A stretch of DNA of 64,000 bases from Brachybacterium aquaticum (GTDB lineage: Bacteria; Actinomycetota; Actinomycetes; Actinomycetales; Dermabacteraceae). The position numbers and the translations under genes are program-made. Shown one piece after another: positions 7,835 to 16,783 of the stretch. The stretch spans positions 3,286,001 through 3,350,000 of the forward strand of contig NZ_JACHLZ010000001.1 in NCBI RefSeq assembly GCF_014204755.1, read 5' to 3'. Numbering within the stretch: position 1 is the first letter of the stretch; the number at the start of each line of letters is the position of its first letter. The notes beneath the pieces were generated by a model that was not told the origin of the DNA, ran no database searches, and saw nothing but the letters and a program-made list of their open reading frames with translations.

Positions 7835-10701
7835 GCCTCGTGCTGGCCGTCGCCTCCGCCTGGATCCTGGTGCCGCTTGCTCCGGTCCTCGTGCGACTCT
7901 TCGGCCGCTACGCCGGGTGGCCGCTCGCCCTGGGCATGCTGTTCCCGCTGGGCATCCTGGCGGGACTGCGCCTCGATGCCGGCGACGTGAGCCAGACGGT
8001 CCCGTGGATCCCGGTTCTGGACGTGGCGCTGAGGCTGAGGATGGATGGACTCGCCTTCCTGTTCGTCCTGCTGATCCTCGTCATCGGCGCGGTCGTGCTG
8101 ATCTACTCGAGCTCGTACCTCAGAGCGCCCCGCTCGCCGGGCTTCTACCTGCTGATGACGGCCTTCGCCGCCGCCATGCTCACCCTGGTGCTCGCTGACG
8201 ACCTCCTGCTGCTCTACGTGGCCTGGGAGCTCACCACGCTGTGCTCCTACCTGCTGATCCTGCGCTCCGGTCCGCATGCGGGCCCGGCGGCCACCCGTAC
8301 ATTGCTGGTCACCGTCGCGGGCGGACTGTGCCTGCTCGGCGCCGTGTGCCTAATCATCGTGCGCACCGGGACGGTGCAGCTCAGCGCCGCGCTCGCCGAC
8401 CCCGCCTGGTCCTCGGACGCCGGCTTCGCCACGGCCGTCGCCGCGCTGGTCGCGGTGGCGGCGATGACCAAGTCGGCGCAGTTCCCGTTCCACAGCTGGC
8501 TGCCTGACGCGATGGTCGCCCCGGCCCCGGTCAGCGCCTATCTCCACGCCGCAGCGATGGTGAAGGCCGGCATCTACCTGCTGATGCTGTTCTCGCCCGC
8601 CGCCTCGCATGCGGTGATATGGCCCGCGCTGCTGGTCTCGATCGGCCTGCTGACCGCCGCACTGGGCGCCGTGCTGGCCGTGACCCGGCGTGACCTGAAG
8701 TCCCTGCTCGCCTACTCGACCGTGAGCCAGCTGGGGCTGCTGGTCGCGGCGATCGGCGTAGGCACCGAGGTGGCGATGCTCGCGGCCTCGATCCATGTCA
8801 TCGCACATGCGCTGTTCAAGTCCTCCCTGTTCATGGGCGTGGGCCTGATCGAGAAGCGCACCGGCACCCGCGACCTCCACGAGCTGAGCGGGCTGTGGCG
8901 CGTGATGCGCTGGGAGGCGGTCATGCTGGTGCTGGCCGCCGCGAGCATGGCCGGGATCGTCCCCCTGGTCGGGTTCGTGAGCAAGGAACTGATCTTCGAG
9001 TCGCTGCTGCATTCGCCGTGGGGGAGCGGATGGCTGCTGGCGCTGCTCGCCGCCGCCGCGACGGTGTTCACCGTCGCGTACAGCGCTCGCCTCGTCCTGC
9101 CCACCCTGCCCGGCCCGGCGATGGACGGGGTCAAGCCCTGGCGCTATGCCGCCGCGATGTCCGTGGCCGTCAGCGCCACCGCCCTCACCGGCCTGGTGCT
9201 CGGTCCGACCGTGGGGATCCTCGACCCCATCGCCATTCCCGCAGCGGCTGTCGCGGCGGGCGTCGCGCCGACGGAGGTCGGTCACCTGGCCCTGTGGCAC
9301 GGCGTGAACATCCCGCTCGTGCTCTCGATCCTCGCGATCGCCGCCGGTCTGGCGATCGCCGTGCTGATGGGCCGTCGCGACAGAGCCCGCTCAGCGTCCG
9401 GAGCCCAGGCGCCGGCCGAGTGGGTCGCCCCGGTGACCGGCGTCGGCGTGGTCCAGGGGATCCACGACAGGATCATCTCGTTCGGCCACCGGGTCGGAGA
9501 CCTGACCCGGTTCGACTCCACCGCGGGACAGCTCGCGATCCCCTTCGTGCTCATCGGCGCCGCCGCCCTGACCACGCCGCTGCTGTGGCAGGGCGTGGGA
9601 GAGTACAGCTCCTCGACCTTCCTCGACGGGATCCTGCTGGTGCTCGTCGTGGCGGGCGTGGTCGCCATCGTCCGCTCCCGCACCCGGCTGGGCGGTGTGA
9701 TCGCCAGCGGCATCGTCGGGTTCACCGTAGTGCTCACGTTCTTCACTCTCGGCGCCTCCGACGTCGCGCTGACCCAGCTGCTGGTCGAGGTGCTCACCGT
9801 CGTGGTGATGGTGCTGGTGCTGCGCCGGATGTCCTGGAGGTTCCCGAAGGAGGACGCCCGACGGCGCCTCGCTGCGGTGGTCGCGGCGGTGTTCACCGGG
9901 GCCGCTGCGACGGCGGCGACCCTCGTGTTCACCGGCCACCGGGGGCTGTCGGACGTCGGCGAGTACATGATGGGCAGTGCCGAGGAGCTCACCGGCGGCA
10001 CGAACATCGTCAACGTGATCCTGGTCGACTTCCGTGCCCTGGACACGCTCGGCGAGCTGGTGGTGCTCGCGATCGGCTCGGTGGCCGTCGCGGCCCTGCT
10101 GGACGCCCGCCCGCTCGTCGAGCGGAAGCGGCCGGCGCCCGCCTCGCCCGCACTCGCCAACCCGTTCGGCAATGCCGACTATCTGCGGCTGCTCGGTCGC
10201 GTGCTGGTGCCGGTGATGATCGTCGCCTCCCTGTTCATGCTGCTGCGGGGGCACACCGCCCCCGGCGGCGGCTTCATCGCGGCGCTGCTCGGCGCCGGCG
10301 CGGTGGTGCTCTCCTACCTGTCCGCGCCGACCGATGACGTCCCGCGCGTCCAGCGCCCCTACCTGGCGATCGCGGGGCTGGGCATGGTCGTCGCCGCGGG
10401 CACGGGCCTGATCGGTCTGTTCGACGGCTCGTTCCTGCGTGCTCTGCACGTCGACATCCTCGGTTACCACTTCACCACGGCGCTGGTCTTCGACCTCGGC
10501 GTGTACTTCGCGGTGCTCGGGGTCATCCTCGCCGCGATCAACCGCCTGGGCGTCTCCACCCCGGACGACGGCACGGGGCGCAGGCCGCGGCCGGAGGACG
10601 ATCCTCCGCCGACGGGGAGCACGGCGCCGGAGGACAGCGTCACCGCCGCAGAGACCGTTCAGGAAGCATCGATCGCGACAGATGGAGGTGGAACGCGATG
10701 A
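7831..10701 (+). CDS. mrpA: Mrp Na+/H+ antiporter subunit A with fused subunit B
   Basis: The 956-residue polytopic membrane protein has the complex I NuoL-like core, with the proton-path motif MTKSAQFPFHSWLPDAM and the helix-7 region VSAYLHAAAMVKAGIYLL. A DUF4040/MrpA C-terminal part follows. From about residue 780 an MrpB domain begins (RVLVPVMIVASLFMLLRGHTAPGGGF). MrpA is the largest subunit of a hetero-oligomeric cation/proton antiporter for sodium, alkali and pH homeostasis. The A-B fusion is known from other actinobacteria and explains the lack of a separate mrpB. The C-terminal tail is charged and rich in Pro and Asp. It starts the coupled operon A-C-D-E-F-G. Confidence 0.96.
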   Translation: MSLVLAVASAWILVPLAPVLVRLFGRYAGWPLALGMLFPLGILAGLRLDAGDVSQTVPWIPVLDVALRLRMDGLAFLFVLLILVIGAVVLIYSSSYLRAPRSPGFYLLMTAFAAAMLTLVLADDLLLLYVAWELTTLCSYLLILRSGPHAGPAATRTLLVTVAGGLCLLGAVCLIIVRTGTVQLSAALADPAWSSDAGFATAVAALVAVAAMTKSAQFPFHSWLPDAMVAPAPVSAYLHAAAMVKAGIYLLMLFSPAASHAVIWPALLVSIGLLTAALGAVLAVTRRDLKSLLAYSTVSQLGLLVAAIGVGTEVAMLAASIHVIAHALFKSSLFMGVGLIEKRTGTRDLHELSGLWRVMRWEAVMLVLAAASMAGIVPLVGFVSKELIFESLLHSPWGSGWLLALLAAAATVFTVAYSARLVLPTLPGPAMDGVKPWRYAAAMSVAVSATALTGLVLGPTVGILDPIAIPAAAVAAGVAPTEVGHLALWHGVNIPLVLSILAIAAGLAIAVLMGRRDRARSASGAQAPAEWVAPVTGVGVVQGIHDRIISFGHRVGDLTRFDSTAGQLAIPFVLIGAAALTTPLLWQGVGEYSSSTFLDGILLVLVVAGVVAIVRSRTRLGGVIASGIVGFTVVLTFFTLGASDVALTQLLVEVLTVVVMVLVLRRMSWRFPKEDARRRLAAVVAAVFTGAAATAATLVFTGHRGLSDVGEYMMGSAEELTGGTNIVNVILVDFRALDTLGELVVLAIGSVAVAALLDARPLVERKRPAPASPALANPFGNADYLRLLGRVLVPVMIVASLFMLLRGHTAPGGGFIAALLGAGAVVLSYLSAPTDDVPRVQRPYLAIAGLGMVVAAGTGLIGLFDGSFLRALHVDILGYHFTTALVFDLGVYFAVLGVILAAINRLGVSTPDDGTGRRPRPEDDPPPTGSTAPEDSVTAAETVQEASIATDGGGTR

Positions 10702-11123
10702 TCCTCGCCCTCGTGATCGGTGTGCTGTTCGGCGGCTCCGTCTACCTCATGCTCCAGCGCGACCGACTGCGCGTGATCCTCGGCTTCGTGCTGCTCGGTC
10801 ATGCCTGCAACCTGCTGCTCTTCAGCGCCGGCGGCACCCTCCGCCGTGACGAGCCGCTCGGAGCGGATCTCGACCCCTCCGTGACCGCCGACCCCCTGCC
10901 TCAGGCGTTCGTGCTGACGGCGATCGTGATCGCCTTCGCGATCACCATCTACCTGCTGGTCCTCGCGGTGACCGGGCCGAAGGACGAGGACCCCCCGGAG
11001 GAGGGGACCGACGAGAGCGCCGCTCCCGTCGGCACCCTCGAGGATCGCTACGGCGAGTTCGGCGCCCCGGTAGGGGACACCGACCCCTATTCCGCGGACG
11101 AGCGTCAGGGGTCTGACCGATGA
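10698..11123 (+). CDS. mrpC: Mrp antiporter subunit C
   Basis: The 141-residue protein has three membrane helices and the NuoK-like pattern GSVYLMLQRDRLRVILGFVLLGHACNLLLF, followed by PLPQAFVLTAIVIAFAITIYLL. It is a core subunit of the Mrp complex, homologous to NuoK of complex I. The start overlaps the mrpA stop (ATGA), and its own stop overlaps mrpD in the same way. The C-terminal 40 residues are acidic and cytoplasmic. Confidence 0.95.
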   Translation: MILALVIGVLFGGSVYLMLQRDRLRVILGFVLLGHACNLLLFSAGGTLRRDEPLGADLDPSVTADPLPQAFVLTAIVIAFAITIYLLVLAVTGPKDEDPPEEGTDESAAPVGTLEDRYGEFGAPVGDTDPYSADERQGSDR

Positions 11124-12625
11124 CGCTCGATGCCGCGCTCCCCCTGCTGGTCGCGATCCCCATCCTCGCCGCCGGCATCACCGCCTTCGCACGCGCACGG
11201 CGGCCCTGGACCGTCGTCGTGCTGCTGCTGGTGCAGACCGCGCAGCTGGTCGCGGCGACCCTGCTCGTGATCGAGACCGCCGACGGCAGCGTGCATGCGC
11301 ACCAGGTGGGCGGATGGATCCCCGGGATCGCGATCCCGTTCGCGGTCGACGCCTTCTCCGCCTTGATGCTCACTGTCGCCGGCGGACTCATCCTCGTGTG
11401 CACGCTGTTCGCGCTGCAGGTCGATGCAGGCCGTCACCGCTTCTACGCGCCGCTCGTGATGGTGCTCCAGGCGGGCGTCGTCGGCACCCTGCTGACCGCA
11501 GATGTGTTCAACATGTTCGTGTTCATCGAGGTCATGCTGTTGCCGACCTACGGTCTGCTGGTCCTGGCCGCACGCGGGCGCGGGACGCGCGCCTCGGTGG
11601 TCGGTTCGCGCCTGTACGTCACGTTCAACCTGTTCGTCTCGACCCTGTTCCTGGCCGGTGTCGCGATGATCTACGGCACGGCCGGCACCGTGAACCTCGG
11701 AGAGCTCGCGGGAGCGGCGAGCGAGGATCCGCTGGTGGCCGCCGCCGCCGGGGTGAGTCTCTTCGCCCTGTCGATGAAGGCCGCGGTGGTGCCTGTGCAC
11801 GGCTGGCTGGCACGGGCCTACCCCTCGACGTCCCCAGCCATCACAGCGCTGATCTCCGGCCTGCACACCAAGGTCGCGATCTACGCCATCTACCGGCTCT
11901 ACGCGGTGATCTTCGAGGGGGACGAGCGTTTCCTGTGGATCGGGATCCTGCTGTTCAGCGCCACCATGCTGATCGGTGTGCTGGGAGCCGTGGGCGAGGA
12001 TCGGATGCGGTCGATCCTGGCATTCCACATGGTCAGCCAGATCGGCTACATCCTGCTGGGCGTCGCCCTGTTCACCCCGTTCGGCCTCACGGCCGGCATC
12101 GCCTACCTGCTGCACCACATGATCGTGAAGGCCTCCCTGTTCCTGTCCACCGGCGCGATCGAGGAGCGGTTCGGCACCGACAAGCTCTCGGAGCTCAAGG
12201 GCCGGATCGGCAAGGAGCCGGTGCTCGCGGTCGCCTTCGGCGCCGCCGCGATGTCCCTCGCGGGCCTGCCGCCCTTCTCCGGCTTCATCGCGAAGTTCTC
12301 CCTCATCACCTCCACCTTCGAGGCGGGACAGATCGCTGCTGCGGTGGTGGCCCTGCTCGTCTCGCTGATCACTCTGCAGTCGATGCTGAAGATCTTCAAC
12401 GGCGTCTTCTCGCCGACGATCAAGGGCCACCCCGCGCCCGCGGAGCCGTCGGCGACGGCGGTCCTGCCGGGTGCGACGCCTCTGGCCCTTGCCGCTCCCG
12501 CCCTCGCCCTCGCCGCCGTCACCCTGACCCTCGGCCTCGGCGCCCAGGGCCTGCTGTCCCTGTCGGAGGTCGCCGCGGCGGGTCTGTACGACACCTCTGC
12601 GTACGTCGAGGCGGTGCTGCCGTGA
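11120..12625 (+). CDS. mrpD: Mrp antiporter subunit D
   Basis: The 501-residue NuoM/NuoN-like membrane protein carries the proton-translocation signature SMKAAVVPVHGWLARAYPSTSPAITALISGLHTKVAIYAIYRL, with the conserved Lys and the broken helix, and a later LAGLPPFSGFIAKFSLI segment. With MrpA it forms the antiport pathway. It is coupled by stop-start overlaps to mrpC upstream and mrpE downstream. Confidence 0.95.
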   Translation: MTLDAALPLLVAIPILAAGITAFARARRPWTVVVLLLVQTAQLVAATLLVIETADGSVHAHQVGGWIPGIAIPFAVDAFSALMLTVAGGLILVCTLFALQVDAGRHRFYAPLVMVLQAGVVGTLLTADVFNMFVFIEVMLLPTYGLLVLAARGRGTRASVVGSRLYVTFNLFVSTLFLAGVAMIYGTAGTVNLGELAGAASEDPLVAAAAGVSLFALSMKAAVVPVHGWLARAYPSTSPAITALISGLHTKVAIYAIYRLYAVIFEGDERFLWIGILLFSATMLIGVLGAVGEDRMRSILAFHMVSQIGYILLGVALFTPFGLTAGIAYLLHHMIVKASLFLSTGAIEERFGTDKLSELKGRIGKEPVLAVAFGAAAMSLAGLPPFSGFIAKFSLITSTFEAGQIAAAVVALLVSLITLQSMLKIFNGVFSPTIKGHPAPAEPSATAVLPGATPLALAAPALALAAVTLTLGLGAQGLLSLSEVAAAGLYDTSAYVEAVLP

Positions 12626-12984
12626 ACGCATCCCTGCTCACCCTGCCGTTCCGCCTGATCGGCTTCACGCTGTGGTTCGCGAAGGAGATCGTGGTGTCCT
12701 CGCTCGCCGTGGTGCGCGATTCGCTCACCCCCGGGCACGCCTCCACTCCTCGGGTGGTCCGGATGGAGCTGGGCGAGGTCGGCGATCTGCACGTGGTGAT
12801 GATCAGCATCCTCATCACGCTCACCCCGGGCACGCTGACGCTCGGGCAGCTCGGCGGAGGGACCGGGTTCCGCGAGATCCTGGTCCACTCGATGTACCAC
12901 GAGGACGACGAGAGCGCCCTGGCGGATCTGCACGACATGGATCAGCGGATGACCCGCTCGATCACGATCGGAGGTCGCTCATGA
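12622..12984 (+). CDS. mrpE: Mrp antiporter subunit E
   Basis: The 120-residue protein starts at GTG 12622 (GTGA overlapping the mrpD stop). It has one or two N-terminal helices and the typical MrpE core HVVMISILITLTPGTLTL followed by ILVHSMYHED. MrpE is a small accessory subunit needed for stability of the complex. The short acidic C-terminus contains LADLHDMDQRM. A longer antisense frame overlaps it but has no family features. Confidence 0.93.
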   Translation: MNASLLTLPFRLIGFTLWFAKEIVVSSLAVVRDSLTPGHASTPRVVRMELGEVGDLHVVMISILITLTPGTLTLGQLGGGTGFREILVHSMYHEDDESALADLHDMDQRMTRSITIGGRS

Positions 12985-13238
12985 CTCCTCTCGACATCGC
13001 CATCGTGTGCATCGCCGCCGTGCTGCTGGCCTCCGTGTACCGGATCGTCGCGGGGCCGACCGCCGCCGACCGCGCCGTCGCCGCGGATCTGCTCACCTTC
13101 AGCGTGGTGGGGATCTTGGTGCTCATCGGAGCGCGGTGGGAGCGCCTCGGCACGTTCGATCTCGTCCTGATCGCCACGCTGGTCTCGTTCCTCGCGGCCG
13201 TCTCCCTGGCGCGGGGACTGATGGGAGGTCGACGATGA
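12981..13238 (+). CDS. mrpF: Mrp antiporter subunit F
   Basis: The 85-residue, three-helix membrane protein has the MrpF pattern YRIVAGPTAADRAVAADLL, with the conserved Gly-Pro and Asp residues, then FDLVLIATLVSFLAAVSLARGL. It is a small structural subunit of the antiporter that contains essential acidic residues in related systems. It is coupled to mrpE and mrpG by ATGA overlaps. Confidence 0.94.
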   Translation: MTPLDIAIVCIAAVLLASVYRIVAGPTAADRAVAADLLTFSVVGILVLIGARWERLGTFDLVLIATLVSFLAAVSLARGLMGGRR

Positions 13239-13642
13239 GTGTGCTGACCGTCATCGCGTATGTCCTGATCCTCGCCGGCGCGGTCGTCTTCGCCGGAGCC
13301 GGGGCGGGGCTGCTGAAGTTCCGTGACGCCTATATGCGTGCCTCTGCCGTCGGCACGGCTGCCGGCCTGGGCATCGCCCTGGTCACGATCGGGGCCGTGC
13401 TCACCATGCCCACCACCGCCAACCTGGTGAAAGCGGCCGTGGCCGTCGTGCTGCAGCTGGCCACCGCGGCGGTGGGCTCGACGATCATCGCGAGGGCGGC
13501 GGTGAACTCCGGTCACGCCTTCGCCCCCGGCACCAGCCTGATCGATCTGGACGAGGCCGATGCCAAGCTCGCCGGGATGCCGCTGACCGAGGAGAGCGGT
13601 CCGAGACCGAGCGGCGAGACGTCCGAGGGCCCTCCCCTCTGA
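13235..13642 (+). CDS. mrpG: Mrp antiporter subunit G
   Basis: The 135-residue protein has three helices. It shows the MrpG signature GAGAGLLKFRDAYMRASAVGTAAGLGIALVTIG. A soluble tail of about 40 residues rich in Gly, Pro and Glu follows the membrane part. It closes the operon; the next 24 bp lead directly into a PhzF remnant. Confidence 0.93.
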   Translation: MSVLTVIAYVLILAGAVVFAGAGAGLLKFRDAYMRASAVGTAAGLGIALVTIGAVLTMPTTANLVKAAVAVVLQLATAAVGSTIIARAAVNSGHAFAPGTSLIDLDEADAKLAGMPLTEESGPRPSGETSEGPPL

Positions 13643-13665
13643 CGGACCGGTGCGAGCATAGCGGC

Positions 13666-13827
13666 ATGTCGCCTCCTCGGTCCGCACGCCGCCGCTTCGT
13701 CCCGCTCGACGTCTTCGCCGACCGGCCCCAGCGCGGCAACCCGCTCGCCGTGGTCCTCGATGCCGACTGGACGATCCGGGTGGGCGGGGACACGGTGCTG
13801 ACGGCCGAGGGGGCGATTGTGGTGTGA
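13666..13827 (+). pseudogene. PhzF-family epimerase/isomerase remnant with large internal deletion
   Basis: This 53-codon frame starts with the PhzF N-terminus (RRFVPLDVFADRPQRGNPLAVVLDAD, with the GNPLAVV signature) and switches directly to a PhzF-like C-terminal strand (WTIRVGGDTVLTAEGAIVV). PhzF proteins are about 260-300 residues long, so roughly 200-240 internal codons are missing, apparently by an in-frame deletion. The product cannot form the two-domain PhzF fold. It is a relic rather than a small gene. Confidence 0.65.
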
Positions 13828-13889
13828 GGGGTGGTGCCGCGCGCAGCGGTCCTCTCTCCACAGCATCCCCGCCGTCGGCGGATCCCCTC

Positions 13890-13895
13890 TAGTGT
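13890..13895 (+). promoter_or_regulatory. -10 element (TAGTGT) of the S9 peptidase gene, leaderless geometry
   Basis: TAGTGT ends 6 nt before the ATG at 13902, and there is no Shine-Dalgarno sequence. The transcript probably starts at the ATG. Confidence 0.5.
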
Positions 13896-13901
13896 GGTGT
13901 C

Positions 13902-16013
13902 ATGGTGACCTCTCTCCCGTACGGCTCCTGGCCCTCGCCCATCACCGCTGAGCTCCTCGCGACGGGGGGCACCCAGCTGGGCGGTCCGCGCCTGGTCGGT
14001 GACGCCGTGTGGTGGACGGAGGGGATCGCCACCGAGGGCGGGCGCCAGGCGATCGTGCGCACCGCCGGGCCGGTCGCGCTCCCGCAGCCCTGGGAGGGCA
14101 CCGCCCGCGAAGGCGCGGGGGAGCAGGCCCGCGTCGAGACAGTCACCGTGCTGCCCGCGCCCTACAACGCCCGCTCGCGCGTGCACGAGTACGGCGGCGC
14201 GAGCTGGACCGTCGTCACCGGTGCGGAGGAGGCCCCGCAGGGAACCCCGCTGGTGGTCTTCGTGAACTTCGAGGACCAGCGGGTCTACGCCCTGGTCGAG
14301 GGGGAGCAGCCGCGCCCGCTCACCCCCGTCGGCCCCGAGGTCGAGACCGCGCAGGGACCCTCGCTGCGCTGGGCCGATCCCACCGTCGTCGCCCTCCCCG
14401 GCGGCGGCAGCGAGGTCTGGTGGGTCTGCGAGGACCACACCCTCGAGGCCCCGGAGGGCTCGCATGGCGGCGGCGCCCCGCACATCGAGCGGTACATCGC
14501 CGCGGTGCCGCTGGACGGCTCCGCTGCCGAGGACCTCACCGCCCTGCGCCGGGTCACCCCGTCGGCCCGCTTCGTCGCCCATCCCCGGCTCAGCCCGCGC
14601 GGTGACCAGATCGCCTGGATCAGCTGGGAGCATCCGCAGATGCCGTGGGATGGCACCGAACTGCACGTCGCACCGCTGATGAACGGCAGCGCCGGGGAGG
14701 GCGAGATCATCGTCGGCGGCACCGACACCTCCGTGCTGCAGCCCGAATGGCTCGACGACGAGCACCTGATGTTCCTCTCCGACGCCTCCGGCTGGTGGAA
14801 CCCGTGGGTGTGGTCCGCGGAGACCGGCACCCGCCAGATCCTCGAGCTCGACCAGGAGTTCGCGGGCGCGATGTGGGCGCTCGGCACCACCTGGTACCAG
14901 GTGCTCGGCGCCGATCTCGCGCTGGTCCGGCACGGCCGCGCTGCGACCTCCTTGTCGCTGCTGCGGATCAGCACCGGCGAGCTGACCGCCCTGGACTGCC
15001 CGCTCACCCAGATCTCCACCGCGGTGCTGCGGGCCGACGGGCTGCTGGTGCTCGCCGGTGCATCCCCGACCCAGTTCTCCGCGATCCACACCGCGCACCT
15101 CGACCTCGGCGACGGCGGTGCCCCGTCCCTGTCACCGCTGGCGGGGCTGCGCTCCTCCCGCGACGACGCCCCCGCCCCCGGGCTCCTGCCCGAGGCGGAG
15201 AGCATCGAGGTGCCGCTGCCCGGCGGCGGAGTGGTCCACGCGATCGTGCACCGTCCCCGCCAGGAGGGCTTCGCCGGCCGCGAGGACGAGCTGCCGCCGT
15301 TCATCGCGCAGGTCCACGGCGGCCCCACCGCGCACGTCCCGCCCGTGCTGTCGCTGCCCATCGCGTACTACACCTCCCGCGGCCTCGGCGTGGTGGTCGT
15401 CAACTACGGGGGCTCCACCGGCTACGGCCGCGCCTACCGCGACCGCCTGCGCGGGCAGTGGGGCGTGGTGGACGTCCAGGACACCGTCGCCGTGATGGAG
15501 CACCTGGTCGCGCAGGGCATCGCCGACGGGCAGCGGCTCGCCATCGAGGGCGGCAGCGCCGGCGGCTGGACCACGCTGGCCTGCCTGACCCGCACGGACA
15601 CCTTCGCCGCCGGGGTCTCCAGCTTCGGCGTCGCCGAGCTCGAGAAGTTCCGCCAGGACACCCACGACTTCGAGTCCCGCTACATCGACGGACTCGTGGG
15701 CCCCTACCCCGAGCGCCGCGACCTCTACGTGGAGCGAGCACCGCTCAGCCACGTCGACGAGCTCGAGGTGCCCGTGCTCCTGCTCCAGGGCGAGGAGGAC
15801 CGGATCGTGCCACCCAGCCAGTCCGAGCTGTTCCGCGACGCGCTCGCCGCCAAGGGCATCCCGCACGCCTACCTGCTCTACCCCGGCGAGCAGCACGGCT
15901 TCCGCCGGGCCGAGACCATCATCGACTCCACCGAGGCGTCGCTGTCCTTCTACGGACAGGTGCTGGGCTTCAGCCCGGTCGACGTGCCGGTGCTCGAGCT
16001 GCGAAGGAGCTGA
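13902..16013 (+). CDS. S9-family prolyl oligopeptidase-like serine peptidase
   Basis: The 703-residue cytosolic protein has an N-terminal beta-propeller with repeated blades (for example HPRLSPRGDQIAWISWEHP) and a C-terminal alpha/beta-hydrolase domain. The catalytic triad is Ser552 (EGGSAGGWTT), Asp633 (QGEEDRIVPP) and His665 (PGEQHGFR). The oxyanion segment VNYGGSTGYGRAYRDRLRGQWG is intact. It resembles dipeptidyl aminopeptidase/acylaminoacyl peptidases and probably cleaves short peptides or blocked N-termini. It has no signal peptide. The small membrane protein gene follows after 3 bp. Confidence 0.92.
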   Translation: MVTSLPYGSWPSPITAELLATGGTQLGGPRLVGDAVWWTEGIATEGGRQAIVRTAGPVALPQPWEGTAREGAGEQARVETVTVLPAPYNARSRVHEYGGASWTVVTGAEEAPQGTPLVVFVNFEDQRVYALVEGEQPRPLTPVGPEVETAQGPSLRWADPTVVALPGGGSEVWWVCEDHTLEAPEGSHGGGAPHIERYIAAVPLDGSAAEDLTALRRVTPSARFVAHPRLSPRGDQIAWISWEHPQMPWDGTELHVAPLMNGSAGEGEIIVGGTDTSVLQPEWLDDEHLMFLSDASGWWNPWVWSAETGTRQILELDQEFAGAMWALGTTWYQVLGADLALVRHGRAATSLSLLRISTGELTALDCPLTQISTAVLRADGLLVLAGASPTQFSAIHTAHLDLGDGGAPSLSPLAGLRSSRDDAPAPGLLPEAESIEVPLPGGGVVHAIVHRPRQEGFAGREDELPPFIAQVHGGPTAHVPPVLSLPIAYYTSRGLGVVVVNYGGSTGYGRAYRDRLRGQWGVVDVQDTVAVMEHLVAQGIADGQRLAIEGGSAGGWTTLACLTRTDTFAAGVSSFGVAELEKFRQDTHDFESRYIDGLVGPYPERRDLYVERAPLSHVDELEVPVLLLQGEEDRIVPPSQSELFRDALAAKGIPHAYLLYPGEQHGFRRAETIIDSTEASLSFYGQVLGFSPVDVPVLELRRS

Positions 16014-16016
16014 CCG

Positions 16017-16538
16017 ATGACGAACCCTCCGATGGACCCGCCTCCGCCGTCTGCACCCCCGACCCAGGAGCCCGTGCGTGCGGCGACCGCGCTCGTGGTG
16101 GTCACGGCGCTGCTGCTCCTCGGCAGCGTCCTGACCGAGGTGGCCGGCGCGATCGTGGACCCCTCCCAGGCCTATGCCATGCTCGGCACGGTGGCGAACG
16201 TGGTGATCGTCGTGGTGGCGCTCGCCGCGTTGGCGGTCCTGCTCGGGCTCGGGATCGCGGCGCTCGTCCTCGCGATCCTCGTGACCGTGCGCGGCTCGGG
16301 GAAGCTCCGCATCGGCGCGGTCATGATCATCATCGGCTCGCTGCTGGGCCTGGCCGTGTCGTTCACGGTCACCGGTGACATCTCGCAGATGCCGGACGCT
16401 GCGGTGGCCGCGGGGAACGCGTTCGCCCTGATGGAGCGAGTGGTCGACGTGCTCCGCGGCCTCGTGATGCTCGCCGGGGTCGTGGTCGTGATCCTCGGGA
16501 TCTCGGAGGTCCGACGGAAGGGCGCGGCGCGCGCGTGA
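16017..16538 (+). CDS. Small membrane protein with about five helices, unknown function
   Basis: The 173-residue protein has a short Pro-rich cytoplasmic N-terminus (MTNPPMDPPPPSAPPTQEP) and hydrophobic segments near residues 22-45, 57-75, 77-93, 100-118 and 143-162. No family is recognised. It starts 3 bp after the stop of the S9 peptidase gene, so the two are likely co-transcribed and translationally coupled. Confidence 0.75.
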   Translation: MTNPPMDPPPPSAPPTQEPVRAATALVVVTALLLLGSVLTEVAGAIVDPSQAYAMLGTVANVVIVVVALAALAVLLGLGIAALVLAILVTVRGSGKLRIGAVMIIIGSLLGLAVSFTVTGDISQMPDAAVAAGNAFALMERVVDVLRGLVMLAGVVVVILGISEVRRKGAARA

Positions 16539-16585
16539 CGGCCCTGCCCGGGCACCGCGTAGCGGGGCCAGGCCCGGAGTGACGC

Positions 16586-16614
16586 TTGTCACACCGGTGA
16601 CCCGCGGGTAGGTT
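16586..16614 (+). promoter_or_regulatory. Promoter of the serine hydrolase gene (TTGTCA-17-TAGGTT)
   Basis: A -35 box TTGTCA (16586-16591) and a -10 box TAGGTT (16609-16614), separated by exactly 17 bp, match a housekeeping promoter. The start codon is at 16784, which leaves a 5' leader of about 165 nt with no evident structure class. Confidence 0.6.
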
Positions 16615-16783
16615 GGACGGCGGCGCGAGGGAGCTCGCCGCGCGGCACTGCCCTGGGGTACTGCATTGGAGCACCGCCACGGGACACCGCCTCCCTGCGC
16701 CTGCCTGGTCCCGTCCGCGGTGACGGCTTGGGGCGTCACCGACGACGCCCCGGCACCGCGGGGACCGATGCGAAGGAGTCCCC

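Noticed and set aside
8350..12631. Several long minus-strand frames across the mrp operon
   Set aside because: They are antisense shadows of coupled, well-conserved Mrp subunit genes.
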